Positions 8,004-16,017 of a stretch of DNA of 23,902 nt are shown here, in pieces. The notes below the pieces were generated by a model. That model worked only from the letters and a program-made list of their open reading frames with translations, searched no databases and was not told the origin of the DNA. Positions within the stretch are counted from its first letter, which is position 1. Every line of letters starts with the position of its first letter. Source of the stretch: DAIRUQ01 sp036803245 (GTDB taxonomy: Bacteria > Chloroflexota > Anaerolineae > UBA1429); assembly GCA_036803245.1 (NCBI GenBank), contig DAIRUQ010000044.1, positions 1 through 23,902 of the forward strand, read 5' to 3'. The position numbers and the translations under genes were made by a program.

Positions 8004-9502
8004 TGGTTGGGCGATTTGGGCGGCTGGCGAGATGGGCGGCGCCTAGCGCTACGGAATCGGTGCGCGCTCGATTCCTGCGCGGCGCCGTCTGGTCGGTCAT
8101 CGGTTCGGTGGTGAATCAGGGTGCGGCTTTCGTGGCGGGCCTCTTGGCTGCACGCATGCTGGGCAACCAGGGCTATGGCGAGCTCACCATGGTCCAGAGC
8201 TCGGTCACCACCTGGGCGACGGTTGCGGCGCTGGGCATGAACCTCACAGCTACCCGTTTCATGGCCGAGTATGCCGGCAACCCGCGGCGCGCGGGAAGGA
8301 TCCTGGGGCTAGCCTATGCCGTAGCCAGCCTGTGCGGCCTGGCGTGTGCGCTGTTGCTGCTTTTTGGCAGCGATTGGGTGAGCACGCAGGTGTTGGGTGA
8401 GGCTGCCCTCGGCCCCAGCCTTCGCGTGGGCGGGTTGCTGATGCTGGTGACGGTGCTGGACGCTGTGCAAGCGGGTGGTTTGGCGGGGCTGCAGGCCTTT
8501 CGCGCCTTGGCGTGGACGCGGCTGGCGTATGGCGTCGCCATCATCCCGCTGACGGCACTGGGAGTCTGGTGGGCCGGCGTCCAGGGAGCGGTGGCTGCTC
8601 TTGCCATCGCTGGCGTGGTCCGGGCCGTGGGCAGCGGCGTGGCGCTGCTCCGGGCGTGTGGTGACCATGGCATCCGGGCGGATTGGCGGGGCGGCTTTGG
8701 CGAGGCCGACGTGATCTGGCGGGTGTCGTTGCCTTCGGCGCTGGGCGGTATCCTGGTGGGCGTGTCGACTTGGCTCTCCCAAGTGGTGTTTGCGCAGCAG
8801 CCCGGTGGCTACCCCGATCTGGGCGTGTTCAACGCTGCGCTCCAGTGGCGGATCGCGATCTTGTTCCTGCCCACGGCACTTGGGAATGTCCTTCTTCCCA
8901 TGGTTGCCGAGCAGGGAACGGGAGGCTCTAGACGTTTTCAGGTCTTTAACCAGCTCATGGCCTGGGCGCTGGTTTCGGTAACTGCGTTGCCCTTGATGGC
9001 CTTTCCCGAGCTGGTGCAGTGGCTGTATGGTGCCCGTTTCTCGACCGAAGGGTTTGCCCAGACCATGGCCCTCACGATGCTGACGGCGGTCGTTCTGGGC
9101 TATAGCGATGGCCTGGGGCGCGTCTTGACCTCGCGCGATATGCTATGGTGGGGTGTCGCCAGCAATCTCACGTGGGGTGTGGTGCTGGTGGTGGCGACGC
9201 GTCTCTTGCGGCACCTAGGCCCCCAAGGGCTGGCGTGGGCGTATGTTGGCGCCTACCTGGTCGTCATGGTGCTGTTCCTGCCTCTCTACTGGATGCGCGA
9301 TCTAGTGCCCCGGGATCTGCTCTTTTCGTGGGATGCGTTGGCGACCTGGGTGCTGGCGGGGTGCGTCGCGCTCCTGACCTACCTGGGCCAAGCGCCTCTC
9401 TGGCGTGGGCTCGTCTTGGCGGTGGCGCTGGCATGGTGGGGCTGGCGCGTGTGGCGGCTGCTGGAGATTCAGCAGCTATTGCCCAGGACGGTGCGCGCAT
9501 GA
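7985..9502 (+). CDS. wzx: Wzx-type polysaccharide flippase (MOP superfamily)
   Basis: Integral membrane flippase, 505 aa, expected to move the polyprenyl-linked repeat unit across the cytoplasmic membrane. The basic N-terminal tail (to about residue 32) is followed by RGAVWSVIGSVVNQGAAF (32-49) and LLAARMLGNQGYGEL (53-67), the standard first-helix pattern of the polysaccharide_synt/MOP family. Roughly 12-14 hydrophobic helices follow, with a central acidic/basic loop and the second-half repeat beginning at about ADVIWRVSLPSALGG. The ATG at 7985 overlaps the preceding gene by 19 nt. A GTG at 8003 with GGAG upstream is an alternative start that would remove six residues. The frame is open far upstream, but that sequence is a shadow of the preceding gene. 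The stop overlaps the next ATG (ATGA). Its position between two paralogous transferases and ahead of the Wzy-like gene supports the Wzx call. Confidence 0.87.
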   Translation: MGAGILVVGRFGRLARWAAPSATESVRARFLRGAVWSVIGSVVNQGAAFVAGLLAARMLGNQGYGELTMVQSSVTTWATVAALGMNLTATRFMAEYAGNPRRAGRILGLAYAVASLCGLACALLLLFGSDWVSTQVLGEAALGPSLRVGGLLMLVTVLDAVQAGGLAGLQAFRALAWTRLAYGVAIIPLTALGVWWAGVQGAVAALAIAGVVRAVGSGVALLRACGDHGIRADWRGGFGEADVIWRVSLPSALGGILVGVSTWLSQVVFAQQPGGYPDLGVFNAALQWRIAILFLPTALGNVLLPMVAEQGTGGSRRFQVFNQLMAWALVSVTALPLMAFPELVQWLYGARFSTEGFAQTMALTMLTAVVLGYSDGLGRVLTSRDMLWWGVASNLTWGVVLVVATRLLRHLGPQGLAWAYVGAYLVVMVLFLPLYWMRDLVPRDLLFSWDALATWVLAGCVALLTYLGQAPLWRGLVLAVALAWWGWRVWRLLEIQQLLPRTVRA

Positions 9503-10707
9503 GCCAGGCCCAACCATACGAGCTACCAGACATCATCTATCTGGGGATGAACCCCTGGGACACGATCCGACAGCGCTCTCAACACCTGGCCACCGGCCTG
9601 AGTCGGCACGCTCGCGTGCTGTTTGTGGATCCGATCACGCCTTCCGTGGCTGGCGCCATCAGGCGGGCGCTGCGAGGCGAACCCAGCCGTCCGCTGGTCT
9701 CTTCCTTACGGCAGCTCGATGAGCGATTGCACTTGCTTTCGCCGCCGCCTGGCGCACCCTTTGGCTTGGATCTGCGAGTCTGCAACGCGGTGAATCAGCG
9801 CTTCCAGACGATGCTGGTGCGGCGAGCGGCCCGTCGGCTGGGCTTTGTGCGGCCGATTCTCTGGATCGACCATCCGCTGGAGGCCGACCAGATCGAGCGA
9901 CACGGCGAACGCCTGGTCGTGTACAACTGCATGGATAACTATCCAGCTTTCTGGTCCAGCACGCCGCGCCGCCGTCGGCTCGTGGAGGGGCTGGAGCGGC
10001 GAGTGATCGCTCGGGCTGACATCGTGGTGGCGTCTGCTCGTGGGCTGGTACGCCGGTGTGCGTCCGCACGGGACGTCCGTCTCTTGCCCAACGCGTGTGA
10101 TGCTGATCTCTTCAGGGGGGGGCTGGGCCGGACCTTGCCTGAGACCTTGGGGGGCTTGCGGCGACCTCTGCTGGGCTATGTTGGGACGATCTCGCATTGG
10201 GTAGACCTGGAACTGGTCGCCGAACTGGCGGCACGCCATGACGAGGCAGACATCGTTTTGGTCGGCCCCGTGGAAAACGTGGATATCCGGCCCTACGCGA
10301 GGGTTCCCAACCTCCATCTTTTGGGGGCTGTGCCCTATGAGCAGGTGCCGGGCTATATCAACGCCTTTGACGTGTGCCTGATCCCCTTTGTGAGCAACGA
10401 GCTCACGGAGGACGTGGATCCCGTCAAGGCGTACGAGTACCTGGCGCTGGGCAAGCCGGTGGTAGCGGTGGGGTTGCCCGAGTTGGCGCGGCATGCCGAC
10501 TTGGTCTATCTGGCGGCAGAGCGTAAAGATACCACCGTGATGCTCGATCGAGCCCTGGCGGAGGTCGCCGATGGTGCGGGCTCAACCTTGGTGGCTGCGC
10601 GCCAGCGAGTCGCCCGAGAGAACACCTGGTCGAGCCGGGTGGACTCGCTGGTGGCCATGATCACAGAGCGGCTGGATGGAGCAGCCCCTCAGGAGCAACC
10701 CGGATGA
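9499..10707 (+). CDS. TuaH-like GT-B glycosyltransferase, paralogue 2
   Basis: Second cytoplasmic GT4-like transferase of this type, 402 aa. Motifs are DIIYLGMNPWDTIRQR (11-26), FVDPITPS (42-49), LWIDHPLEADQI (121-132), NCMDNYPAFW (143-152), ARADIVVAS (171-179), GYVGTISHWVDL (226-237), GPVENVDIRPY (256-266), LGAVPY (275-280), FDVCLIP (290-296) and VKAYEYLALGKPVV (309-322). Alignment by eye with the 6798 product is collinear over the whole length with few gaps. It differs in the loop after FDVCL (PFVSNELTEDVDP against PRRTSELTAHMDP), a place where donor or acceptor choice could diverge. Start ATG 9499 overlaps the flippase stop by 4 nt (ATGA), and its own stop overlaps the next start the same way. 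It probably adds a different residue to the same repeat unit. Confidence 0.86.
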   Translation: MSQAQPYELPDIIYLGMNPWDTIRQRSQHLATGLSRHARVLFVDPITPSVAGAIRRALRGEPSRPLVSSLRQLDERLHLLSPPPGAPFGLDLRVCNAVNQRFQTMLVRRAARRLGFVRPILWIDHPLEADQIERHGERLVVYNCMDNYPAFWSSTPRRRRLVEGLERRVIARADIVVASARGLVRRCASARDVRLLPNACDADLFRGGLGRTLPETLGGLRRPLLGYVGTISHWVDLELVAELAARHDEADIVLVGPVENVDIRPYARVPNLHLLGAVPYEQVPGYINAFDVCLIPFVSNELTEDVDPVKAYEYLALGKPVVAVGLPELARHADLVYLAAERKDTTVMLDRALAEVADGAGSTLVAARQRVARENTWSSRVDSLVAMITERLDGAAPQEQPG

Positions 10708-12077
10708 TAGCGGTTGTGCGTGAGCTGGGCGCCTGGCTGGTGCCGCTGATGTTGCTGGCCGCCACAGCGGCGCTGGTCTGGGTGTGGCTGACGGGACGTC
10801 CGCGGCTGGCTTTGTTGCTTCTTCTTGGGGGCTTGCCTCTGCACACCGTGGTCTTTCAGGTCGCCTCTGCCTACCTGCCGGGCTGGCTGGGGAGCGGGTT
10901 GCGGCTCTGGCGCGAGGCGCTCCTGCTGGCCCTTTGTGTGGCCATCGTGCGCCAGTGGTCAGGCGTGTGGCCCGCGATTCGGCGCCACTGGCTGGTTGGG
11001 CTGGTCCTGGTGCTATACGCGATCACGCTGCTGGTGGGCGTCGGGCGCGGGGCGAGCACGAGGGTGGCGCTCTCGGCGCTGCGTCTGGCGGCGGTGCCGC
11101 TGCTGGTGTTCGCGTGTGCCCTCGCTGTGCCGTATGGCGGGCGGGACCTAGAGAGGGCCATTCCGTGGCTATTAGGCGTGGGGGTCATCGTCTGCGGCTT
11201 TGCCCTGTACCAGGGCTATGTGTTGGGTCCGGGCTTTTTGTGGACCTACTATGCCCAAGGGGGGCGCCTGGCCCACGCCTACGAGGTCGGCGGTAGTCCC
11301 GTCCAGCGCCTCATGGGAACCTTTTCCAGCCCGAACCAGCTCTCGCTCTACCTGGTCTTTCTGGCCATGATCTCTGCTAGCCTGTTCATGATGGGTCGAC
11401 GGCCGCGGCTGGCCTATGTGGGGCTGGGCGCGCTGTACGTCCTGGTCTTGGTGCTGACGGTCTCGCGGAGCGGCTGGGCCGCTCTGGCGGTGGGCGGCGC
11501 GCTGTTGCTGTTGCTGTGGTGGCATCGCTGGGAGATCTGGGCGGCACTGGCTGGGCTGGCTACCTTGGGCTTGGTGGCGATGGCCCAACGAGGGCTGCTG
11601 GTTCGTCTACGGGATCTCGTGAGCCTGCAAGAGGTGTCGGCTGCTCACCATGTGTCAATGGCTTGGAAGAACCTGCAAACGATCGCCAGCGAGCCTTGGG
11701 GGTCTGGCCTCGGATCAGCCGGCCCGCTGGCGCAGGCGGCAGAGGCCGCCGGCTTGATCCAGGCTCGCCATCCCACCGAGTCCTATCTCTTGCAGATTGG
11801 ACTGCAGCAGGGCTGGCCTGGGTTGGCGGCCTTTGGGTTGTTGATCGGCCTCGTCGCCGCTGGTCTGCTCAGGGGTCTGCGGAGGTCTTCAACGCCACTG
11901 GGCCGAGCGGTGACCCTGGCTGCTCTGGCCTGCCTTGCGGGCGCCGTGGTCCATGGCGTCATGAACGTTGATCTGCAGGACATTGGCGTGCAGAGCTATC
12001 TCTGGTTCCTGGTGGCGATGGGGCTGCGCATGCCCGGGCTTGAACACGGCCAACCGGCGAGGGGTGCGCATGCCTGA
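10704..12077 (+). CDS. O-antigen polymerase/ligase family membrane protein (Wzy or WaaL type)
   Basis: Polytopic membrane protein, 457 aa, of the Wzy/WaaL superfamily, which polymerises or ligates polyprenyl-linked glycans outside the cytoplasmic membrane. About 11 hydrophobic helices are visible. The Wzy_C-like core is recognisable: GTFSSPNQLSLYL (205-217) matches the family's F-x-N-PN pattern, TVSRSGW (252-258) follows, and the large extracytoplasmic loop ends in ARHPTESYLLQIGLQQGW (354-371), matching the conserved H...YL...G segment. Placement in an operon with Wzx and Wzz favours polymerase over ligase, but sequence alone cannot separate them. AGGAG lies 8 nt upstream of the ATG. The gene starts within the previous stop (ATGA) and overlaps the following GT2 gene by 8 nt. 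Confidence 0.82.
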   Translation: MIAVVRELGAWLVPLMLLAATAALVWVWLTGRPRLALLLLLGGLPLHTVVFQVASAYLPGWLGSGLRLWREALLLALCVAIVRQWSGVWPAIRRHWLVGLVLVLYAITLLVGVGRGASTRVALSALRLAAVPLLVFACALAVPYGGRDLERAIPWLLGVGVIVCGFALYQGYVLGPGFLWTYYAQGGRLAHAYEVGGSPVQRLMGTFSSPNQLSLYLVFLAMISASLFMMGRRPRLAYVGLGALYVLVLVLTVSRSGWAALAVGGALLLLLWWHRWEIWAALAGLATLGLVAMAQRGLLVRLRDLVSLQEVSAAHHVSMAWKNLQTIASEPWGSGLGSAGPLAQAAEAAGLIQARHPTESYLLQIGLQQGWPGLAAFGLLIGLVAAGLLRGLRRSSTPLGRAVTLAALACLAGAVVHGVMNVDLQDIGVQSYLWFLVAMGLRMPGLEHGQPARGAHA

Positions 12078-13023
12078 CCTGGCTGTGGTGATCGTGACCT
12101 GGAACGCCATGGAGGTGATTGGTGCCTGCCTCGCGTCGCTCTATGCCGATGGCGCAGGGATGGCGCTGCAGGTATGGGTTGTGGACAATGCCTCAGCCGA
12201 CGGTACGGCCGACTGGGTAGCGGACCAGTACCCGGACGTGCATCTCATCCGAAACCAGGACAACCGCGGCTTTGCCGCCGCCAACAACCAAGCTCTTGCC
12301 CGTGCTCAGGCTCCACGTCTGATGCTGCTGAACCCCGATACGGTGGTGCGTCCGGGAGCCCTGAGCGCGCTCTGCCGCTACCTGGATGGACACCCCTCGG
12401 TGGGTGCCGTGGGACCCAAGGTGGTGCATCCTGCCATGCGGTTGCAGGTTCTCTCTTGTGGGTACCAGCCCTCGGTGCGCACGGTGGCGAGCCAGTATCT
12501 GGGGCTGTCGCGCCTGCTGCCGCAGACTCGCGCCTTTCGCGGCGTGAACTTGCTGATGGGCATCCACGACGATGCGCCGCGCGAGGTCGAATGGCTAAGC
12601 GGCGTGTGCCTGATGGTGCGACGCTCCGTGGTACAATCGGTGGGGCTCTTGAGCGAGAGGTGGTTCATGTACGCCGAGGACATGGAGTGGTCGCACCGGA
12701 TGACGCAGGCGGGCTGGAAGCTCTGCCACGTGCCGGATGCGGTCATCGAGCATCACCTTGGGCACAGCGCCGCCAAGAACGCACGGGTCAGCACCATGTG
12801 GGTCACCAGTCAGCGGAGCTTTTACCGCGAGCGGGAGCGCGCGAACTGGTGGCAACGCACCGCCTTTGATGGCGCCTTGGCCGGGGGTCTAGCGTTGCGG
12901 GCTGGCTGGTACGGGGTGCGAGGTATGTTGGGTGGGGACTCTGCGGCCATGTGGCGGCGTGAGGGCCGACGGTTCTGGGCGTACGCGCGGGCCGCTCTGA
13001 CGAGGCTGCGGGAGGTGGCGTGA
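12070..13023 (+). CDS. GT2 family glycosyltransferase, rhamnosyltransferase-like (WbbL type)
   Basis: Inverting GT-A transferase, 317 aa, cytoplasmic face of the membrane. The nucleotide-binding start AVVIVTWNA (5-13) leads to VVDNASADGT (37-46), NRGFAAANNQAL (65-76) and the metal-binding NPDTVV (88-93). The acceptor side has VEWLSGVCLMVRRSV (173-187) and FMYAEDMEWSHR (199-210), whose ED pair is the usual catalytic base region. This pattern (NRGFAxANN, MYxEDxEW) is typical of WbbL/RfbF-like rhamnosyltransferases, although other deoxysugar donors occur. The C-terminal basic, amphipathic tail (about 255-317) may help membrane attachment. I took the ATG at 12070 because the GT2 fold begins there and GAGGGG precedes it; the longer frame reads into the polymerase gene. 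The stop overlaps the next GTG (GTGA). Confidence 0.87.
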   Translation: MPDLAVVIVTWNAMEVIGACLASLYADGAGMALQVWVVDNASADGTADWVADQYPDVHLIRNQDNRGFAAANNQALARAQAPRLMLLNPDTVVRPGALSALCRYLDGHPSVGAVGPKVVHPAMRLQVLSCGYQPSVRTVASQYLGLSRLLPQTRAFRGVNLLMGIHDDAPREVEWLSGVCLMVRRSVVQSVGLLSERWFMYAEDMEWSHRMTQAGWKLCHVPDAVIEHHLGHSAAKNARVSTMWVTSQRSFYRERERANWWQRTAFDGALAGGLALRAGWYGVRGMLGGDSAAMWRREGRRFWAYARAALTRLREVA

Positions 13024-13766
13024 GCGGATGGCGTGAGGCCGTGGATGGGTTCGCTCGTCGGCTTACGGGCGCGTCAGACGACGCCCCTGCTCTTGGCGAT
13101 CGCTCGCTTCGAGTCCTCTTTCAGACCTCGGCCAAGGTAGCTCTCATGTTCGTCAGGGGCCTTTGGCACCGGCTCTGGCTGCGTCGTTCGCAGGGGATGC
13201 TTCTGGTGGGGCGTGGTGTAGCCCTACGCAACCCTCAGTGCATCCGCGTAGGCCGCTCGGTGGTGCTAGAGGACTATTGTGAGGTCCAGGGTCTCTCGCG
13301 AAGGGGGATCACCCTGGGAGACCATGTCACCATCGGTCGGATGGCCATGATCCGCCCGTCGGGCTACTATCGGCGGGCCATCGGCGAGGGACTGGTGGTG
13401 GGCGACCACTCCAACATCGGACCCGGCTGCTATGTCGGCTGCTCGGGGGAGGTGCGAATCGGTAGCCACGTGCTCATGGGGGCAGGGGTCTCTATGCATG
13501 CCGAGAACCACAACATGGAGCGGGTGGACGTGCCCATCGACGCTCAAGGCGTGACCCGGGAGGATATCGCCATCGAAGATGACTGCTGGCTGGGCGGTGG
13601 CTGCATCATCCTCGCTGGGGTGCGGATCGGCCGTGGAGCGGTGGTCGCCGCTGGCTCGGTGGTAACGCGCGATGTGCCTCCCTATGCCGTGGTGGCGGGC
13701 GTGCCAGCACGGGTGGTGCGGACCAGGGGCGAGCCGCCGACGGATGACCTTGAGGATGCGCAATGA
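13020..13766 (+). CDS. Left-handed beta-helix acyl (probably acetyl) transferase
   Basis: Hexapeptide-repeat transferase, 248 aa, likely to O- or N-acetylate a sugar of the repeat unit using acetyl-CoA. After an N-terminal region of about 60 residues, including a hydrophobic/basic stretch at 37-55, imperfect hexapeptide repeats run from about 62 to 222: VGRGVALRN, IRVGRSVVLED, ITLGDHVTIGR, VRIGSHVLMGAG, IAIEDDCWLGGG, VRIGRGAVVAAGSVVTRDV. The loop HAENHN (160-165) is where the catalytic His of the maltose/galactoside acetyltransferase group lies. The ending PYAVVAGVPARVVR (221-234) is the standard closing motif. The GTG start overlaps the preceding stop (GTGA), and the stop overlaps the next start (ATGA). 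Substrate specificity is unknown. Confidence 0.86.
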   Translation: MSGWREAVDGFARRLTGASDDAPALGDRSLRVLFQTSAKVALMFVRGLWHRLWLRRSQGMLLVGRGVALRNPQCIRVGRSVVLEDYCEVQGLSRRGITLGDHVTIGRMAMIRPSGYYRRAIGEGLVVGDHSNIGPGCYVGCSGEVRIGSHVLMGAGVSMHAENHNMERVDVPIDAQGVTREDIAIEDDCWLGGGCIILAGVRIGRGAVVAAGSVVTRDVPPYAVVAGVPARVVRTRGEPPTDDLEDAQ

Positions 13767-14878
13767 GGGTTTTGGTCGATGCGCACATGCTGGGAACCCG
13801 CGAGACCGGCAACGAGACCTACATCCGCAACCTCCTGCGGGCGCTCGCCACGCGCGACGACGTCGACGTGATCGCCGCCGTCCCGAAGGGCCAGGTCGAC
13901 GTGGCTGAGCGCCTGGGGGTCGTCGCGGCGCCTTTAAGGCGGGACTCGGATATCTGGCGGCTCACCTGCGGGCTGAACGCGCTGGCTCGCCGGCATGCGG
14001 TTGACCTGATGCACGTCACCTATGTGGGGCCGTTGAGGCCCGTCTGTCGCATGGTGGTTACGGTCCACGATGTTTCCTTTCGGCGATTCCCGAGCTACTT
14101 TACGCCGCGAGCGCGGTTGCTCTTTGCCACATGGCTGCCCTGGACGCTGCGTCGAGCGGCGGGGGTCATCACGGTCTCCGAGCATGCGCGCCAGGAGATC
14201 CTGCGCTTTTACCCCTATCTGGGTGATTGCGTGGGGGTGACGCAGGAGGCGGCCGACCCGCAGTATCATCGGCTTGGCAAAGCCGAGGTGGCCGAGGCGC
14301 TAGGGCGGCTTGGCGTGGCGCAACCCTATCTGTTGGCAGTGGGCAACCTGCAGCCACGCAAGAACTTGGTCCGGCTGATCCAGGCCTTTGTGCGGGCCGA
14401 GGTAGCGGCTCACACGCGCTTGGTCATTGTGGGCCAGGCCCAGTGGCAGGCGTCTGACGTGATGGCCGCTATCGACGCGGCCGGCCTCGGGGACTCGGTC
14501 AAGCTGACTGGCTATGTAAGCGACGACGACCTGGTGGCTCTGTACAGCGGGGCTGCTTTGTTCTGCTATCCCTCGCTCTACGAGGGCTTTGGGTTGCCGG
14601 TCCTTGAGGCGATGGCCTGTGGCGCTCCCGTGGTTGCCTCAGAGACGACGAGCATCCCCGAGGTGGCGGGTGACGCGGCATTGCTGGTCGACCCACACCA
14701 GGTTGCCGATTTGGCGCGGGCGATGCGGGCGGTGCTGGACGACGACGGGCTGGCAGCATCGCTGCGCCAGCGAGGGCTGGCCCGGGCGGCAGCGATGACG
14801 TGGGAACGCACGGCTGAGCAGACGGCGGCCTGCTATCGGAAGGCGTTGGGAGATTCGCAGAAGGGCGGCAGATTGTGA
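13763..14878 (+). CDS. GT4 family glycosyltransferase
   Basis: Retaining GT-B glycosyltransferase, 371 aa, cytoplasmic. The N-terminal acceptor domain begins MRVLVDAHMLGTRETGNETY (1-20), a glycine-rich loop common in mannosyl- and rhamnosyltransferases of this family, and contains VTVHDVSFRRFP (99-110). The donor domain has LLAVGNLQPRKN (190-201), LVIVG (220-224), LTGYV (248-252) and YEGFGLPVLEAMACG (273-287). E274 and E282 there form the EX7E motif, and SIPEVAGDAALLVDP (297-311) follows. GAGG precedes the ATG, which overlaps the acetyltransferase stop. Together with the manA gene downstream, mannose is a plausible donor sugar, but this is a guess from context. Confidence 0.88.
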   Translation: MRVLVDAHMLGTRETGNETYIRNLLRALATRDDVDVIAAVPKGQVDVAERLGVVAAPLRRDSDIWRLTCGLNALARRHAVDLMHVTYVGPLRPVCRMVVTVHDVSFRRFPSYFTPRARLLFATWLPWTLRRAAGVITVSEHARQEILRFYPYLGDCVGVTQEAADPQYHRLGKAEVAEALGRLGVAQPYLLAVGNLQPRKNLVRLIQAFVRAEVAAHTRLVIVGQAQWQASDVMAAIDAAGLGDSVKLTGYVSDDDLVALYSGAALFCYPSLYEGFGLPVLEAMACGAPVVASETTSIPEVAGDAALLVDPHQVADLARAMRAVLDDDGLAASLRQRGLARAAAMTWERTAEQTAACYRKALGDSQKGGRL

Positions 14879-16017
14879 GAATAGCTCTCCTGGGCACCCG
14901 TGGCATCCCCGCCAGCTATAGCGGGTTCGAGACCTGTGTGGAGCAGCTCGGACAGCGGCTGGTGGAGCGAGGCCACGACGTGACGGTCTACTGCCGATCG
15001 CACCACATCACCTACCCCGATGACACCTACAAGGGTATGCGACTGGTCAAGCTAGGCACGCTCCGAAACAAATACCTGGACACGATGGTGCACTCGCTGC
15101 TCTCGTCGGTGCATGCGCTCGGCCAGCGGTATGATATCGCCCTCTACTTTATCGCGGGGAACAGCCCGGCGACGTTCATCCCGCGCCTGGTGGGGACGCG
15201 CACGATCCTCAATGTAGACGGCCTCGACTGGAAGCGCGAAAAGTGGCCAGCTCCCGCCAAGGCCTATATCAAGTTCGCCGAGTACCTTGCGACCAAGCTG
15301 CCCACCGCCTACCTCACCGATTCAGAGACGGTGCAGGCCTACTATCGGGATCGGTTTGGCGAGGCGCCTCCCGTGATCGTGTACGGGTCTGAGGTAGAGC
15401 CGGCGCCGCCTGGAGACACCCTGGCGCGATTTGGGTTGGAGCAGGATCGGTATGTGCTGTTCGTGGGGCGTCTGGTGCCAGAGAATGGGGCGCACCATTT
15501 GGTGGAGGCGTTTCGCAAGCTCGAGACCGACCTCAAGTGCGTGATTGTCGGCGATGCCCCCTACGCGGAAGAGTACATACGAGGGCTGCGGCATCTCGCT
15601 GAGGGCGATCCTCGCATCGTGTTCACGGGCTATGTCTTTGGGCGGGGCTATGCCGAGTTGGGCTCCAACGCGCGCATCTTTGTGGAGACGTCGGGGGTTG
15701 GTGGCACCCATCCCGCACTGGTGGAAGCCATGGCCTTTGGCAGCTGCGTCGTCGTCAATGACCATGCCGAGAACGTCGAGACCATCGGCGGGGCGGGGCT
15801 CGCCTACGATGGGCAGGTGGGCGCCGATAGCTTGCGCCCGATTCTGGACCAGCTGCTTGGTGACCCAGACGAGGTGACGCGCCTGCGCCAGTTGGCGCGA
15901 GAGCGGGCTCAGGTTCGGTATACCTGGGAGGCCGTCACCGACGCCTATGAGCGTCTGTTCTACCAGGTGCTCAAGAGGCCCCTGCCGGCTAGCTTGTCAC
16001 AGGACGGGGTGCTCTAG
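14875..16017 (+). CDS. DUF1972 GT4-type glycosyltransferase, rhamnosyltransferase-like
   Basis: Glycosyltransferase, 380 aa, with the N-terminal DUF1972 domain seen in capsule and cell-wall rhamnosyltransferases such as WchF/Cps2T. The diagnostic opening is MRIALLGTRGIPASYSGFET (1-20). NVDGLDWKREKW (113-124) and TDSETVQAYY (148-157) are also DUF1972 hallmarks. The donor half has VLFVGRLVPENG (194-205), FTGYVFG (250-256) and GGTHPALVEAMAFG (276-289), which contains the conserved HPALVEAM region. WchF-type enzymes add the second sugar, often L-Rha beta-1,4 to Glc, on the lipid carrier; assigning that here is inference, since no rhamnose synthesis genes are in the window. The GTG start overlaps the preceding stop. 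It is the last operon gene, and its TAG shares a CTAG with the stop of the convergent gene. Confidence 0.84.
   Translation: MRIALLGTRGIPASYSGFETCVEQLGQRLVERGHDVTVYCRSHHITYPDDTYKGMRLVKLGTLRNKYLDTMVHSLLSSVHALGQRYDIALYFIAGNSPATFIPRLVGTRTILNVDGLDWKREKWPAPAKAYIKFAEYLATKLPTAYLTDSETVQAYYRDRFGEAPPVIVYGSEVEPAPPGDTLARFGLEQDRYVLFVGRLVPENGAHHLVEAFRKLETDLKCVIVGDAPYAEEYIRGLRHLAEGDPRIVFTGYVFGRGYAELGSNARIFVETSGVGGTHPALVEAMAFGSCVVVNDHAENVETIGGAGLAYDGQVGADSLRPILDQLLGDPDEVTRLRQLARERAQVRYTWEAVTDAYERLFYQVLKRPLPASLSQDGVL

Noticed and set aside
9145..9498. 118-codon N-terminal extension of the second TuaH-like transferase
   Set aside because: It overlaps conserved flippase helices in another frame, and its composition is shadow-like. 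Homology with the paralogue starts at DIIYLG just after ATG 9499.
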